The notes under the pieces: generated by a model
Seen by the model: only the letters and a program-made list of their open reading frames with translations
Databases searched by the model: none
What the model was told of the DNA's origin: nothing
Source: Przewalskia tangutica
Lineage: Eukaryota > Streptophyta > Magnoliopsida > Solanales > Solanaceae
DNA: 64,000 bases
Assembly (NCBI GenBank): GCA_029844215.1
Contig: CM056726.1
Location: forward strand, 78,979,548 to 79,043,547
Direction: 5' to 3'
Translations under genes and position numbers: made by a program
In this document: positions 20,560 to 32,214 of the stretch, in pieces
How positions within the stretch are numbered: position 1 is the first letter of the stretch
Layout of the letters: every line of letters begins with the position of its first letter

Positions 20560-20560
20560 A

Positions 20561-22947
20561 ATGAAAGGATTAAGACGTATATTGGGTAATGGTAAGACTT
20601 CTTCTAGTAGTAGTAGGGGTAACAAGGGCAAGGGTACTTCATCTAGTATTTCATCTATTCCTAGACAAGATGATTTTATAGATCCTGAACAGTTTCCTGA
20701 AATACTATATGATCTTGACGACCATGTATTTTCTCAAAATGAAGAAGACTTTGATTTAGATGTCACTCTAGATGATGATACACCTACTAATGAAGATGAT
20801 GGTACACCCACTAGTGAAATGCCTCCTATCCCCCCTACTATGAGACGAGGTCCGGCAAAACGACCATTAAAATCAGTTGTATGGAAATATTTTGACAGGG
20901 ACGTACCGAATCAAGTAGCTGTATGTAAAACTTGTAAAAATATTTATTCTTTTAAAACTGAACAAGGTCATGGTGGACGGGGGGTTTAGGAAGACACCTA
21001 TTGCAAAAACACAAAGCCTTGCATGCCCAATACATGATTGAAAAAAATGGTGAGCAAGCGTCCTCTCAATCGGGACAAGGTTCACATACTGTCCCGGACA
21101 AAGTACAGGGTCAAATTAACCCTATGACGGAGGGAGTTGTAGGCCTTAAATACGATAAACATAAAGATAGGGAAGCACTAGCAAAATTAGTTGTTGTGGA
21201 GAGTTTGCCTTTTTCATTTCCTGAATCTCCTGGTTTTATTCATTATATTAGAGATATGTATAATCCTGCTTATAAAGGTTTTCCTAGATCAACTGTTAAA
21301 AGAGATGTATTTAAATTTGCACATGAATATCAACAGTATTTACGTTATGCATTATATCATTTAAATTGCAAAGTCGCTCTAACTTCTGATATAGGTCGTA
21401 GTACTAACAACCATGATTATTTAACAGAACTGTCATCGATAGATTATAAATAGTCTATGCAAAAACGTATTTTAGCATATAGATATACAGATAGTAGGCA
21501 CAATCGTGAGTTTATTTCGTAAAATATTTATTCATCATGCGATTATTACTTAATAATCGATAAAGTTATGAGTATTACATTAGATAATGATCTTCTAACA
21601 ATTCTGCTATTAGTATTTTAAGAGATGTTTTAACTCCGTCTTTTCCAAAACATTTTCATATCAAATGTGCGTGCCATATTTATAACTTAGTTGTAAAGGA
21701 TGGTCTTTCACTTTTTCAAGATATTCTTGAAAAAATACAATTTGCTATACACTTTATTTTTAAAAACAATAGAATTCAACAGAAAAGAATATAAAAACTT
21801 GTCACGATTGTGGACTATCTTACGTAAAAATTCCCGAAAGTACCAACTATGTGGAATTCTTTATATGACCAACTAGTTGTTGCTTATGACTATAGAAAAC
21901 CTATTACTTTATTTTTAACGCCCATAATCAAAATTCAAATGATATGATCAGGATAATGATCGGGACAAAATTAGAGAACTTATTGTATTTTTAGAAAATT
22001 TTCAACGAGCAACAAAAGAATTTTCTACTTTATATTATCCTACTATTTCAACTATGTTGTTTTATATAGCTATAATATTTTACTTCTTAAAGAATATATG
22101 GAAAACCCGCTTATACTCAGCTATTAAAAAATGTTTATGAAATTAAAGAAATATTTTATTCCTATTCCCTATTTATATTATTGGTGTCAGATAAACCGAC
22201 TATTAAAATAGAGGGTTGTAAAAGTCTTATTGAAAATATTTATACTGTATGGACGCATTTACCACCTCCAACTCCCAATAATTTAAATGTTGAGCCACCT
22301 ATTGAACTAACGCTAGAAGAAGTGTTGAATAACGTAGAAGATGAATGCAAAAAGTATATCGGCATTACCAAAGAAGAAAGTGCTAGTAACCAACCGACTT
22401 TTGTACCATCTTCTTCTTCAACACACTTAAAAAGACATGTCGCTTCGTGGCTAGTATTAATTCTATTGAAAGCCTCGTAAATAGAATGCGGTGGTAACAA
22501 GCTAACCAAATTAGCGAGTTTGATGTTTTTGTTTTGCAGGTAATTTACCTTACCAAGCGCTTATCAATGAAGAAGGAAAGGAAGACTTGTGAAATATCGA
22601 TGCAGAATGAGAAGACATTTCCGACACTTTCAATGATGGCCCGAGATATTTTGAACATTCGCCGCCATCAATCGCCTCGAAGCGCTTTTTCGCAGCAGAT
22701 TTCAAATAGAGAGCATGCACACTCATTAGCCTGAGACAACTGGAGATGGCGGTTTATTCAGAGATTGGATACGAGCGAGCGAGGCGCACAACCGTAGATT
22801 AACGAAGAAGAAGACGACAACTACAACGACATTTTATCTGAAGGCATGAGTAGCGACGTGGAACAATTTGACCAAGATATACCAATTCCAACCGAAGAAC
22901 CACAAGAAATTATAAAGAAACTAGAAAAAATATTTTCAAATTGGTAA
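20561..22947 (+). pseudogene. hAT-1 transposase (BED finger, RNase H-like core, dimerisation domain), broken
   Basis: ATG at 20561 opens MKGLRRILGNGKTSSSSSRG, a Ser-rich and acidic N-terminus, then a BED-type finger (KSVVWKYFDRDVPNQ, CKTCK). A frameshift stops it at 20989 within the finger; the H-x4-H half continues in another frame (21001-21453). A stop ends that at SSIDYK, and later blocks follow in shifted frames: the LDN region near 21580, PTMWNSLYDQ near 21840 (family PTRWNS, so the Arg is replaced), the VEPPIELTLEEVL region (22181-22480) and a damaged dimerisation region near 22610-22700. The acidic tail ends at 22947 with FSNW. hAT transposase would cut and paste the element in the nucleus; this copy cannot encode it. 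Confidence 0.85.
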
Positions 22948-23526
22948 TTTATTTCATTGCAATTTTTTAATTTTTCTATGTCTTTTGCAATTTTTTTCAA
23001 CAACAGTACACTACAATGTTGTAATTTTGAATCTTGTATATTTCAATGAAATAATTAATAATATAAGAGGCACAAAAACAACCTTGGGATATTTTGTTTA
23101 CACTATTCTTGTCTTTGTTTAATTATTTAGTTTATACTTTATACTTTATAGTTTATACTTTATAAATATATTATATATATGAGTATAATACTATAATACT
23201 ATAATTATAATACTATAAGTCTATAATATTATAGTATATGTATATGAGTATATGACTATAAGTATTAAAGTATATGACAAGTATATATGTTAATGTTACA
23301 TTGTTAGTAATTTAGTATTTTTAATTTAGTGAAAAAATTAAAAAAAAAAACAAAACCCGCTGCATCTGCCCCGACTTACCCAATCCGGACGTCGGGACGG
23401 ACACTGTATGGTCCCGCCCGACCCGACTCCCGCCAGTGCCCGCCCCACCGACCCGCCCATCTTCTCCGCCCGACCCCGCTTCCCGCCAAACCCGACTCGG
23501 TGGCCCGACCACCCATCGCCACCCTA

Positions 23527-23534
23527 CTTTAATA
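23527..23534. repeat. Target-site duplication of hAT-1, right
   Basis: CTTTAATA is identical to 19928-19935. After it the hAT-2 frame continues on the minus strand (AVLNP before the insertion). Confidence 0.9.
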
Positions 23535-25194
23535 GTCGGGTTTAATACAGCACCAATAATATAAATAGGGGGAATAAAAATAAAATATTTCTTTAATTTC
23601 ATAAACATTTTTTTAATAGCTGCCTTATAAACAGGTTTTTCCATATATTCTTTAAGAAGTAAAAATATTATAGCTATATAAAACAACATAGTTGAAATAG
23701 TAGGATAATATAAAGTAGAAAATTCTTTTGTTGCTCGTTGAAAATTTTCTAGAAATACAATAAGTTCTCTAATTTTGTCCCAATCATTATTCACAATCAT
23801 ATCATTTGGATTTTGATTATGGGCGTTAAAAAATAAAGTGATAGATTTTCTATAGTCATAAGCAACAACTAGTTGGTCATATAAAGAATTCCACCTAGTT
23901 GGTACTTCTTCGGGAATTTTTCTGTAAGATAGTCCACAATCGTGACAAGTTTTTTTATATTATTTTCTCTGTTGAATTCTATTATTTTTAAAAATAAAGT
24001 GTATAGCAAATTGTATTTTTTCAAGAATATCTTGAAAAAGTGAAAGACCATCCTTTACAACTAAGTTATAAATATGACACACACATTTGATATGAAAATG
24101 TTTTGAAAAAGACGGAGTTAAAACATCTCTTAAAATACTAATAGCAGAATTGTTAGAAGATGCATTATCTAATGTAATACTCATAACTTTATCAGTTATT
24201 CCGTAATAATCGCAGATCAATAAATATTTTCTGAAATAAACTCACCAGTGTGCCTACTATCTATATATCTATATGCTAAAATACGTTTTTGCATAGACCA
24301 TTTATAATCTATCCAATGACAGGTTACCGTTAAATAATCATGGTTGTTAGTACTACGACCTATATCAGAAGTTAGAGCGACTTTGCAATTTAAATGATAT
24401 AATGCATAACGTAAATACTGTTGATATTCATGTGCAAATTTAAATACATCTCTTTTAACAGTTGATCTAGGAAAACCTTTATAAGCAGGATTATACATAT
24501 CTCTAATATAATGAATAAAACCAGGAGATTCAGGAAATGAAAAAGGCAAACCCTCCACAGCAACTAATTTTGCTAGTGCTTCCCTATCTTTATGTTTATC
24601 GTATTTAGGGCCTACAACTCCCCCCGTCATAGGGTTAATTTGACCATGTACTTTGTCCGGGATAATATATGAACCTTGTCCTGATTGAGAGGACGCTTGC
24701 TCACCATTTTTTTCAATCATGTATTGGGCATGCACGGCTTTGTGTTTTTGCAATAGGTGTCTTCCTAAACCCCCCGTCCCACCATGACCTTGTCCAGTTT
24801 TAAAAGAATAAACATTTTTACAAGTTTTACATACAACTACTTGATTCGGTACGTCCCTGCCAAAATATTTCCATACAACTGATTTTAATGGTCGTTTTGC
24901 CGGACCTCGTCTCATAGTAGGGGGGATAGGAGGCATTTCACTAGTGGGTGTATCATCATCTTCATTAGTAGGTGTATCATCATCTAGAGTGTCATCTAAA
25001 TTAAAATCTTCTTCAATTTGAGGATAATCATTTGTGTCAAGATCATATGGTATTTCAGAAAACATTTCAGGATCTATAAAATCATCTTGTCTAGGAATAG
25101 CTGGAACAAGAATACTAGAAGAAGTACCCTTGCCCTTTTTACCCGCCCTACTAGAAGAAGTACCCTTGCCAAAAACACTTTTAACTCTTTTCAT
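23535..25194 (-). pseudogene. hAT-2 transposase, N-terminal and catalytic part
   Basis: The ATG at 25194-25192 starts MKRVKSVFGKGTSSSRAGKK. An acidic region follows, then a BED finger with Cys122, Cys125, His146 and His151 intact, and then a core segment up to ENIY at residue 325 (24217). After a frameshift the core continues at 24220-23960 with SITLDNASSNNSAIS (catalytic-Asp region of hAT RNase H fold) and HIKCVCHIYNLVV. VPTRWNSLYDQ, which usually precedes the end of the core, is readable near 23880 in another frame, and NDWDKIRELIVFLENF near 23780. The coding line stops at 23535 where hAT-1 is inserted. It is the better preserved of the two copies at its N-terminus. Confidence 0.85.
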
Positions 25195-25506
25195 GGTAAT
25201 AAATAGTTAAAGACTTAAAGATAATGAAATTAAATGTGCTAAATGAAATAAAAACAAAACAATAATTTAATGAGAGAGCGAATGTACCAAACGCCGACGT
25301 AGAGTCGACGTGTAATCGTGAGGTTGAAAATTGAAACTTTGCTCGATAGATAATCCTCAAGCTAGTTGCCAACTTCACTCTCAATTCTCAAATTAATAAA
25401 TAGATTGAATATGTAGTAGACAATGTTGTATTGAGAATAGAGATTGATTGATTGACAGATTAGAGAGTAGAAAGATTTGTGAAAATAATAAGAAGAGGAA
25501 ATGAGG

Positions 25507-25514
25507 TATTTATA
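25507..25514 (-). promoter_or_regulatory. TATA box of hAT-2
   Basis: TATAAATA on the minus strand lies in the position equivalent to that of hAT-1, 313 bp upstream of the transposase ATG. Confidence 0.45.
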
Positions 25515-26164
25515 GTTGAAAAATTGGGTTAAAGTGTAAATATAATAACTTAGGGGTTAAAAATAAATATAAAGGGGGTAGGGGGGTTGGAGGAGTGGGG
25601 GAGGTTTAAATGGCCGCTGTCTAACGCCAAAATAAATGGCCGTTAGACAACGGCTATTTTCTCTCGCAGTGCCGGATCATGACTAGGTGGTCGGGCGGTC
25701 GCCTGGCCGACCATACCGCCCGCCCCGCTCAAGCCCCGGTCCCGTTTTTATTTTTATTTTACCGGTCGGTCGATCGACGGTCCGGCCGCCCGACCCATCG
25801 CCACTTCTACCTAGAATCGTGAATATGAACGCACTTCTAAGAGGTCGAGACAACAAGTACTAAGTATGGAACGGAAATAAAATACATTAAACAAGATCAT
25901 AACTGTACAAAAGAATGACAGGGGCAAGTATAAAAATTAAAATACCAGACCCTACCGTGTCATTTTAACTCATGAAATCAATCGTACATTAATCATTCTT
26001 TTCCTTCTTTCAATAAGAATTAACATCATATTCTTACATACATACTTAAGAATTCGATCAAGTTTTTCCACATAACTTACATATCTTACATTACATAATC
26101 CGACCCTTTATGGAGGGACTTCTTATTTGGGAGCTTACTTTGATTACTCATACGTGATAACGTA

Positions 26165-26432
26165 ACCCGACCCATTTGCGGGACACGGTGTACTGATGAA
26201 TCATGTAGCATAATCCGGCCCGTCTGTGGGGATCGGTGTACTGTGTAATCATGTAGCATAATCCGGCCCGCCTGTGGGGCTCGGTGTACTATGGAATCAT
26301 GTAGCATCATCCGACCCGCCTGTGGGGCTCGGTATACTGTGGAATCATGTAGCATAATCCGGCCCGCCTGTGGGGCTCGGTGTACTTTGGAATCATGTAG
26401 CATAATCCGGCCCGCCTGTGGGGCTCGGTGTG
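26165..26432. repeat. 48-bp tandem array in LTR M1
   Basis: About six units of the same repeat as 11895-12150, in reverse orientation (CCGGCCCGCCTGTGGGGCTC with GGAATCATGTAGCATAAT). It explains the open frame at 26086-26403. Confidence 0.85.
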
Positions 26433-26689
26433 ATTTTCCTTACATAACATTTTAAACCACCCTTTCACTTCTTCTTAAGTCGTTATAACAACTTCCCATA
26501 AAACTATTATAACAACCTTTCATTTTAGAGAACTTAAGACACTTTTATTTCTTATCACATTGGGGAAACTAAACCCAAAAGTACTACGTACATACATACT
26601 TAAAAAGAATCATAAAACTCCTCTTTAAATCAATACACATATACTTTTAAAACTCAAGTCACATACTCTTTCGAAATCAAGCCTCTTAA

Positions 26690-27070
26690 CTTTAGAAGTA
26701 AATCAAGTAACCCATATCTTGAAAAATAAAGTCTCATAACTTGTAAAGAAATCAACTGTCATAACTTTAAATCAAATCTCTTAACTTTAGAAATCAAGTC
26801 CCATATCTTGTAAAATAAAGTCTCATAACTTTAAATCAAATCTCTTAACTTTAGAACTCAAGTCCCATATCTTGAAAAATAAAGTCTCATAACTTGTAAA
26901 GAAATCAAGTCTCATAACTTTAAATCAAATCTCTTAACTTTAGAAATCAAGTCCCATATCTTGAAAAATAAAGTCTCATAACTTGTAAAGAAATCAAGTC
27001 TCATAACTTTAAATCAAATCTTTTAACTTTAGAAATCAAGTCCCATATCTTGAAAAATAAAGTCTCATAA
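26690..27070. repeat. 89-bp tandem array in LTR M1 (part 1)
   Basis: Units contain AAGTCCCATATCTTGAAAAA, TAAAGTCTCATAACTTG and AATCAAATCTCTTAAC. The array continues at 39587-39800 beyond element D, which was inserted into one unit. Confidence 0.8.
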
Positions 27071-27075
27071 TTTGT

Positions 27076-30000
27076 TGTCACGACCCGACCTCGGGCCCGC
27101 GACTGGTGCCTTACCCCGGGCACCCTAGTGATACTACATCAGAGAAAAAAATCAGCGGAAATAAAAGCTCAAAGATAAGAACACTATGAAATAAGAAACA
27201 GGCTAACCAAAACGGTCACATTTCTGTATATATATCAAAATCTGAACAGTTACATCCTTTACAAACCCTGTCCACAACAGTACTACAGACCTCTAAGAGT
27301 TTTTATAGCAACTATGACGGGACAGGGCCCCACCATACCCCTGAATGTACAAGTACCTACAATGACAGAAGACTATACCAAAAGATAAGCCTCAGGAAAA
27401 ACGAAGCTTCCCAATACGCAGAACCGTGATCCTATGAGCGAGGATCAACAACCGGTGTACCTCTACCTGCGGCATGAACGCAGCCCCCCGAAGGAGGTCA
27501 GTACAACAGGTACCAAGTATGTGAAACTGAAAATATCAGAATGAAATCATAACGATATAAAAAGCGAGACATGTATGATAACCAAACTACAATACACAAT
27601 ATATATTAGCAGTCATGTCAAGTCAGGGACTCACGTCCGTAAAGTCATCACTCAAATATAACCCGGGAATTTAACCCGCACAATGGCCGCATGCCCCGGC
27701 ATCTTACCTCGGTATAAGCATGGCCATGGAACCATCCTAATGGACGCATACCCGTGGACCATCCATCGTGTCAGTATGTCCAAAGGAAATAACAAGATAA
27801 CACTCATAGTGGAAGCATACTCGTGGGCCACCCAACGTGTCAGTATGTCCAAAGGAAATAACAAGATAACACTCATAATGGAAGTATACTCGTGGGCCAC
27901 CCAACGTGTCAGTATGTCCAAAGAAAATAACAAGATAACACTCCTGGAAGATACTGGCCACCCAACGGTCAAGATGTCCAAAGGAAATAACAAGATAACA
28001 CTCATAATGGAAGATACTCGCGCCACCCAACGTGTCGAGATGTCCAAAGAAAATAACAAGATAACACTCCTAGGAAGCGCATCTGGGCCACCCAACGTGT
28101 CTGTATGTCCAAAGGAATTAACAAGATAACCGGCCCTCCATCGAGAGACGCGGTAGCACAGAAATACAACACTTGCACAACAAAGGCTATCACAACAAGC
28201 ATAGGAAAGTTCAACATATTCTTAGACTTTCATTTTATGACAACAAATCCGGGTTTTAACCCCAAGGTACTACATACTTTAATTCTTTCAAAAAGATCCA
28301 TTTCTTTTACGAAGGTCACACGATACCCGTAGTATCAAAATAAAGTAACTATCATTTTAAGTAAACCAAAACAATTTCCATACCTTCTTTTTAAACCAAT
28401 TTAAGACAAAACCATGTCTTCCTTTTAAACCAAAACACTTCAATTCCTCAAGTCTCTTTTCTTTTTAGAAAACAAGTTCCTTACTTTGGAATTTAAGAAA
28501 ACCAATACTTGTTTATAATGATTCTTATTAAAGCAGCCATGATCTATAAAATGTAATACAATTTTGTCTTATCTTAGCTTCTATGCAGATGGAGGATTCT
28601 ACTTGTTTTAATATAATTATTTGTCATTACATTTTCCTTTATTTAACGCTGCAATGGCTTGTTCGATACTTATTCCCATTTCCGAAATCAATATAACTTA
28701 TTTTTTTTTTAAAGACCAAGTACTCATTACTCACGAATGAGGTTTCACCACTTTTTAACACAATTCAAGTTCTTAACAGTTCATATCAAGTCAAATATAA
28801 GTCAAGTCTCTTATCTTTTAAAATCAACAAACCATTCTTTTATCTACATAAAGTCGTTATAACTAACTTCCCATAAAGCCGTTATAACACTTTATGTTTT
28901 AAACCACCCAAATTCGTTTAGCACACGTACGTCTACCGTACTACATAGTTCACAACAATCATGCTAGAAAGGATAGGAAGAGGTTCACATACCTCACGAC
29001 GATTATCGACAAATAGCAAAACGCTCCAAAGTACTATACCCTTGCTAGCCTTTTCCACCCTTCAAGTAGAATACATTACTCGTAGTACTTCAACCTATAA
29101 CGGTCATAAAACGTCTATTAACTTCTAGATCTCTTCATAGAACATTTCTAAGTACAAGGTTCCTTATTCTACGGAAAATTCGGCAGCACCTCCCCTGCAA
29201 CTACTTACCACCACCTCTTTCAAGGCCCGATACAAATAGCCAACATGCTACATTTAAGGCGCAGTAATATAACAACTCAAAGGGGATTACACGCCTAGCT
29301 GAACGTGTAAAATTCTGCCCACAATATAATACTACATAAGTCTACTGTAAATACAGTCCAATGTAACTACAGTTCAATTCTTTTTAATCATCCTTCCATA
29401 TATCTTACTCAATTATAAACTACTACAATATGTAATTTACAATAGAAGGACATAGATCATTACCTCGATAAACCCAAAATTATCCAAGATTTATAAGTCG
29501 ATCCTGAGCAACGTTTAGCTCATATTTCTTACGCTCCAATCCGCTCCAAGAAACCCTTAGAAGTTTCTAAACAACTTCTCTTAACACTTCATCCAAGCTA
29601 TGAAGATTTTCCTAGGGTTTCATTTTGCGACTATTGAAATAAAGTAGTATTTCCGGGATCTTATGTTGGGATTACTTTAGAATACTACTAGGGACACTAG
29701 TCTAAGGTATTTGAGATTTATACAACAACAATTGAAGTATTTCTCTACACAAAGTGGGGGGTGGACGAGAACACCACAAAGGGAGGGAGTATTTTTGCCT
29801 TGGAAAAACTCAAGTGTGGATGATGAAGTCTTGCAACTTAAGGGGGGTATTTATAGAGAAATCAAAGGCCAAGATCAAGGCAAGTGTGTGGTGAGATTGG
29901 GGGACAAGTGTGTGTGGGTCCCACCCACCACATGTCCACACAAAATTCAAGACAAGTTGGTCACACTTGTAGGCCATTTCGGCAAGGACACACGACACCA

Positions 30001-30352
30001 CATTTCACATGTACATACGGGGTGACATGTCTCCTCTTACTGCTCAAAATATTTCTTCTTCCAAAATATCCAATATATCTAAAATCTCAAAACAAAGTGG
30101 GCCCTACAAAACAGAATTTCCCCGTGGGCCCCACGTGACAAAATCCGGAAATAAAATTCCATAATTTTATTATAATCCAAGAAGTCCAAATATCAAATCT
30201 GGGAATCCAATTCCCATTAACGAACCTTTTTCCTTCTCAAAATCCGGAAATTTTTCCGTCGAAAAATCACATCTGTCTTCCTTTCCAATATTAATGTCGT
30301 ATTCTTGTACGTACGTCCTCACATTCATACCCTGGAACTACGGGGTGTAACA
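27076..30352 (-). mobile_element. Element D, 3' LTR (left)
   Basis: TGTCACGACCCG at the left and GGGGTGTAACA at the right give TG...CA ends on the minus strand. Length is 3277 bp. It contains a 69-bp repeat array (27741-28130) and U3 motifs near 30097-30134. A G-run at 29756-29761 is 6 long, but 21 in the sister LTR. Confidence 0.87.
27741..28130. repeat. 69-bp tandem array in left LTR of D
   Basis: About six partly degraded units contain CCACCCAACGTGTCAGTATG and AATAACAAGATAACACTC. The period is a multiple of three, which keeps the frames at 27652-28129 open on both strands. Confidence 0.85.
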
Positions 30353-30367
30353 TTCTTCCCCCCTTAG
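30353..30367 (-). other. Poly-purine tract of element D
   Basis: On the minus strand AAGGGGGGAAGAA directly precedes the LTR start. Confidence 0.75.
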
Positions 30368-30670
30368 AAACATTCATCCCGAATGTTTCTTCTAAGTCTC
30401 AAAACACACATGCGTCGGTATAGTCTTCACTACTATACTTACAAAACCAATTATGCCACACCTGGCCATAATATAGCACATGTGCAAAACTCCAATCCAA
30501 GCCAACGAGGAATCACCTCTAAAGCGTATAACAACACTATTAGCTCCACCCATGGTCTAAAGGATACTCTCTTCACATCTTTACTTCACAAAATGATCAC
30601 TTCCCTTTTCTTAACACATGTTCACTTCTATCCTTACTCAGAGGGCGAATGTCCGGCAATTCTACCATTT
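30368..30670. other. Non-coding internal region of D next to the PPT
   Basis: Its first part matches the equivalent part of element C (about 60785-60960), including ATAGTCTTCACTACTATACT. No pol reading is found. Confidence 0.5.
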
Positions 30671-30964
30671 TTAACTACCCGACCTACCCTCAGAAAAGAT
30701 CGGTTCCTAAATTTACTATCCGGAACCTACCCGTAGCAATCATTACCCGGAACCTACCCGGACCCTGCGGTTCCGGGTATGTTCCCGGGTACCCGTGCTC
30801 CGTGGATTGCTCCCCCAATGTGCACAAGACAAAAGGCTTGCATTTAATTATATTGGACATTTACACTACATTTGGAAGTCTAAATTTAGCACCTAAATAT
30901 ATGACAATATCTCACTTCCTTCAATGTTCTGTTGACACATGACCACTGTTACATTCAAAATCCC

Positions 30965-30972
30965 CTATAAAT
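30965..30972 (+). promoter_or_regulatory. TATA box of the captured XTH piece
   Basis: TATAAATA lies 58 bp before the XTH start codon, a normal plant core-promoter layout. Confidence 0.5.
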
Positions 30973-31029
30973 AATGCACCATATCCATTTGACCAATATC
31001 TCATTCAATAGTAAAACACAAACAGAGTT

Positions 31030-31209
31030 ATGAAGGGAGTTTTAGTTGGTTTTGTTTTGATTAATTTGTTAATATTGGCAAGTTGTGGGTCGCCAAGGAA
31101 GGCAGTTGATGTGCCTTTTGGAACAACTATGAACCTAGTTGGTCAATTCACCATATCAAGTACCTTAATGGTGGTACTACTGCTGAGCTTCTTCTTGACA
31201 AATCCTCAG
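31030..31209 (+). pseudogene. Xyloglucan endotransglucosylase/hydrolase (XTH) exon 1, frameshifted, captured inside element D
   Basis: ATG at 31030 opens a signal peptide (MKGVLVGFVLINLLILASCG) followed by PRKAVDVPF, typical of XTH N-termini. A one-base loss after PF shifts the frame: the annotated frame becomes meaningless, but the next frame reads YEPSWSIHHIKYLNGGTTAE and LLLDKSSG, the conserved first-exon end of XTH proteins. It ends at a splice donor, TCCTCAG|GTAAAT, at 31209/31210. Intron-like sequence follows. XTH enzymes cut and rejoin xyloglucan in the cell wall. Because a promoter and an intron start are present, the copy came from genomic DNA, not mRNA. It is on the opposite strand to the retroelement. 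Confidence 0.8.
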
Positions 31210-31529
31210 GTAAATATACTACTTCTGTTTCGAACTAGTTGTCAATTATTAAATAAAACAAGTGTCACTCATTCAGATATATAAATGGAAAGAAATAATA
31301 TATTAAATGCCTCAAAGACCAAAACTAAATAATTTAAATGGGTGAGTTCATAGCGTCCCGTATCTGCCGGTTCGCACTTGCCTCTATTTTCCGAACCTGA
31401 ATCGACTCGACATTTATCGGTTCCTAGTTTTACTACCCGGAACCTACCCGTTATTCTAATATATCTACTCGGAACCTACCGGGTGCTGTTCCTGGCCGTA
31501 TCCGTACCCTATACCCATGCTCACCCCTA

Positions 31530-32200
31530 CTTACTGCTGCACTTTTCAGACACCCGAACTCTTTCTAGTATAATGCATCACACTTCGCCATCGCTCGCTT
31601 TCCAAAACCTCGAGTTACTACCTCCAAACTTGGTCATCTTACTAGCCTCAAATTCCTTTAAGGCCATTCCGGCCTTCACGATCCGATTCTGGTCGAACAC
31701 ATCCGCGAACTCGTACGATGGTTACCTAAACTTGGGCCTAGCACCCTCGTGACCCTACCACCTAGCGGGACCACCTCAAACTGACCCCACCTCATTCCGG
31801 GCTGCGGGTTGACCCGCGATATGGCCTCAACCCGACCCACCATCGCGCCAAACTCTTGTTCCCGTCCGGGACAATCTTACTATTATCGTCATGAAAGCTA
31901 CCACTTTCATCTTACACAACCCATGGAATTATCCCACAATACATTTCACGCATACCAAGTACTTCGACAAAAACTAACCGTAAATCTTTTACTCAAGACG
32001 GCCTTACATCTAAGGTCTCAACTGTTTATAATTTCTAAGGTTCACAATTTACATGTCCCCAAACTTACCTTTTCAACTAACCATGTTTTCTAAATCACAA
32101 TATACACAATGCTATCCGTACATAGCACTCAACATGTAATCATCATATCACGCATACTAATCTCTAGAGGGTTAAGGATATACCTAAAAATCAAATAGGC
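31530..32200. other. Non-coding internal region of D shared with A and C
   Basis: Sequence around CTAAACTTGGGCCTAGCACC and ACCCTCGTGACCCTACCAC recurs in C (about 61625-61665) and, inverted, in A (about 14300-14330). No coding frame is recognised. Confidence 0.55.
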
Positions 32201-32214
32201 GGTTCAAAGGACCG

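Larger units (their letters stand above)
19936..23526 (+). mobile_element. hAT-1: complete but degenerate hAT transposon inside hAT-2
   Basis: The 3591-bp element starts TAGGGCTGACAGG and ends CGCCACCCTA (reverse complement TAGGGTGGCG), giving short imperfect terminal inverted repeats, and has perfect 8-bp CTTTAATA duplications outside. Subterminal 150 bp on both sides are very GC-rich. It contains a TATA box, a leader frame and a transposase frame in plus orientation. It belongs to the same family as hAT-2. Confidence 0.92.
18651..25807 (-). mobile_element. hAT-2: hAT transposon, minus orientation, split by hAT-1
   Basis: The element is flanked by TACCTAAA (18643-18650) and TACCTAGA (25808-25815), an 8-bp target duplication with one change, and has GC-rich ends with a GGCGATGGG-like motif at the right end and GCGATGGG at the left. 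Without the nested hAT-1 it is about 3.56 kb, close to the 3591 bp of hAT-1. Transposase is read from 25194 down to 23535, then resumes at 19927. It sits inside LTR M1. Confidence 0.8.
25808..27075 (-). mobile_element. LTR M1, middle portion
   Basis: LTR sequence resumes after hAT-2 with TACCTAGA, passes the GTACTAAGTATGGAA landmark, holds 48-bp repeats (26165-26432) and 89-bp repeats (26690-27070), and is cut at 27076 by element D. It continues at 39587. Confidence 0.75.
30672..31525. repeat. Two ~130-bp direct repeats flanking the XTH piece
   Basis: Left copy about 30672-30810 and right copy about 31400-31525 share, in the same order, TCGGTTCCTA, TTTACTA.CCGGAACCTACC, CCGGAACCTACC again and a GGGTACCCGTGCTC-like end. 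The CCGGAACC/GGTTCCGG content and the closing CTCACCCCTA (reverse complement TAGGGGTGAG) recall the ends of small hAT-type elements. They might be two insertions of one family or a duplication that brought the XTH piece in. Confidence 0.55.

Noticed and set aside
26690..27070. Regularly spaced repeats considered as a CRISPR-like array (also 11672-12160 and 50043-50296)
   Set aside because: The units are contiguous tandem copies without unique spacers, in plant LTR sequence.
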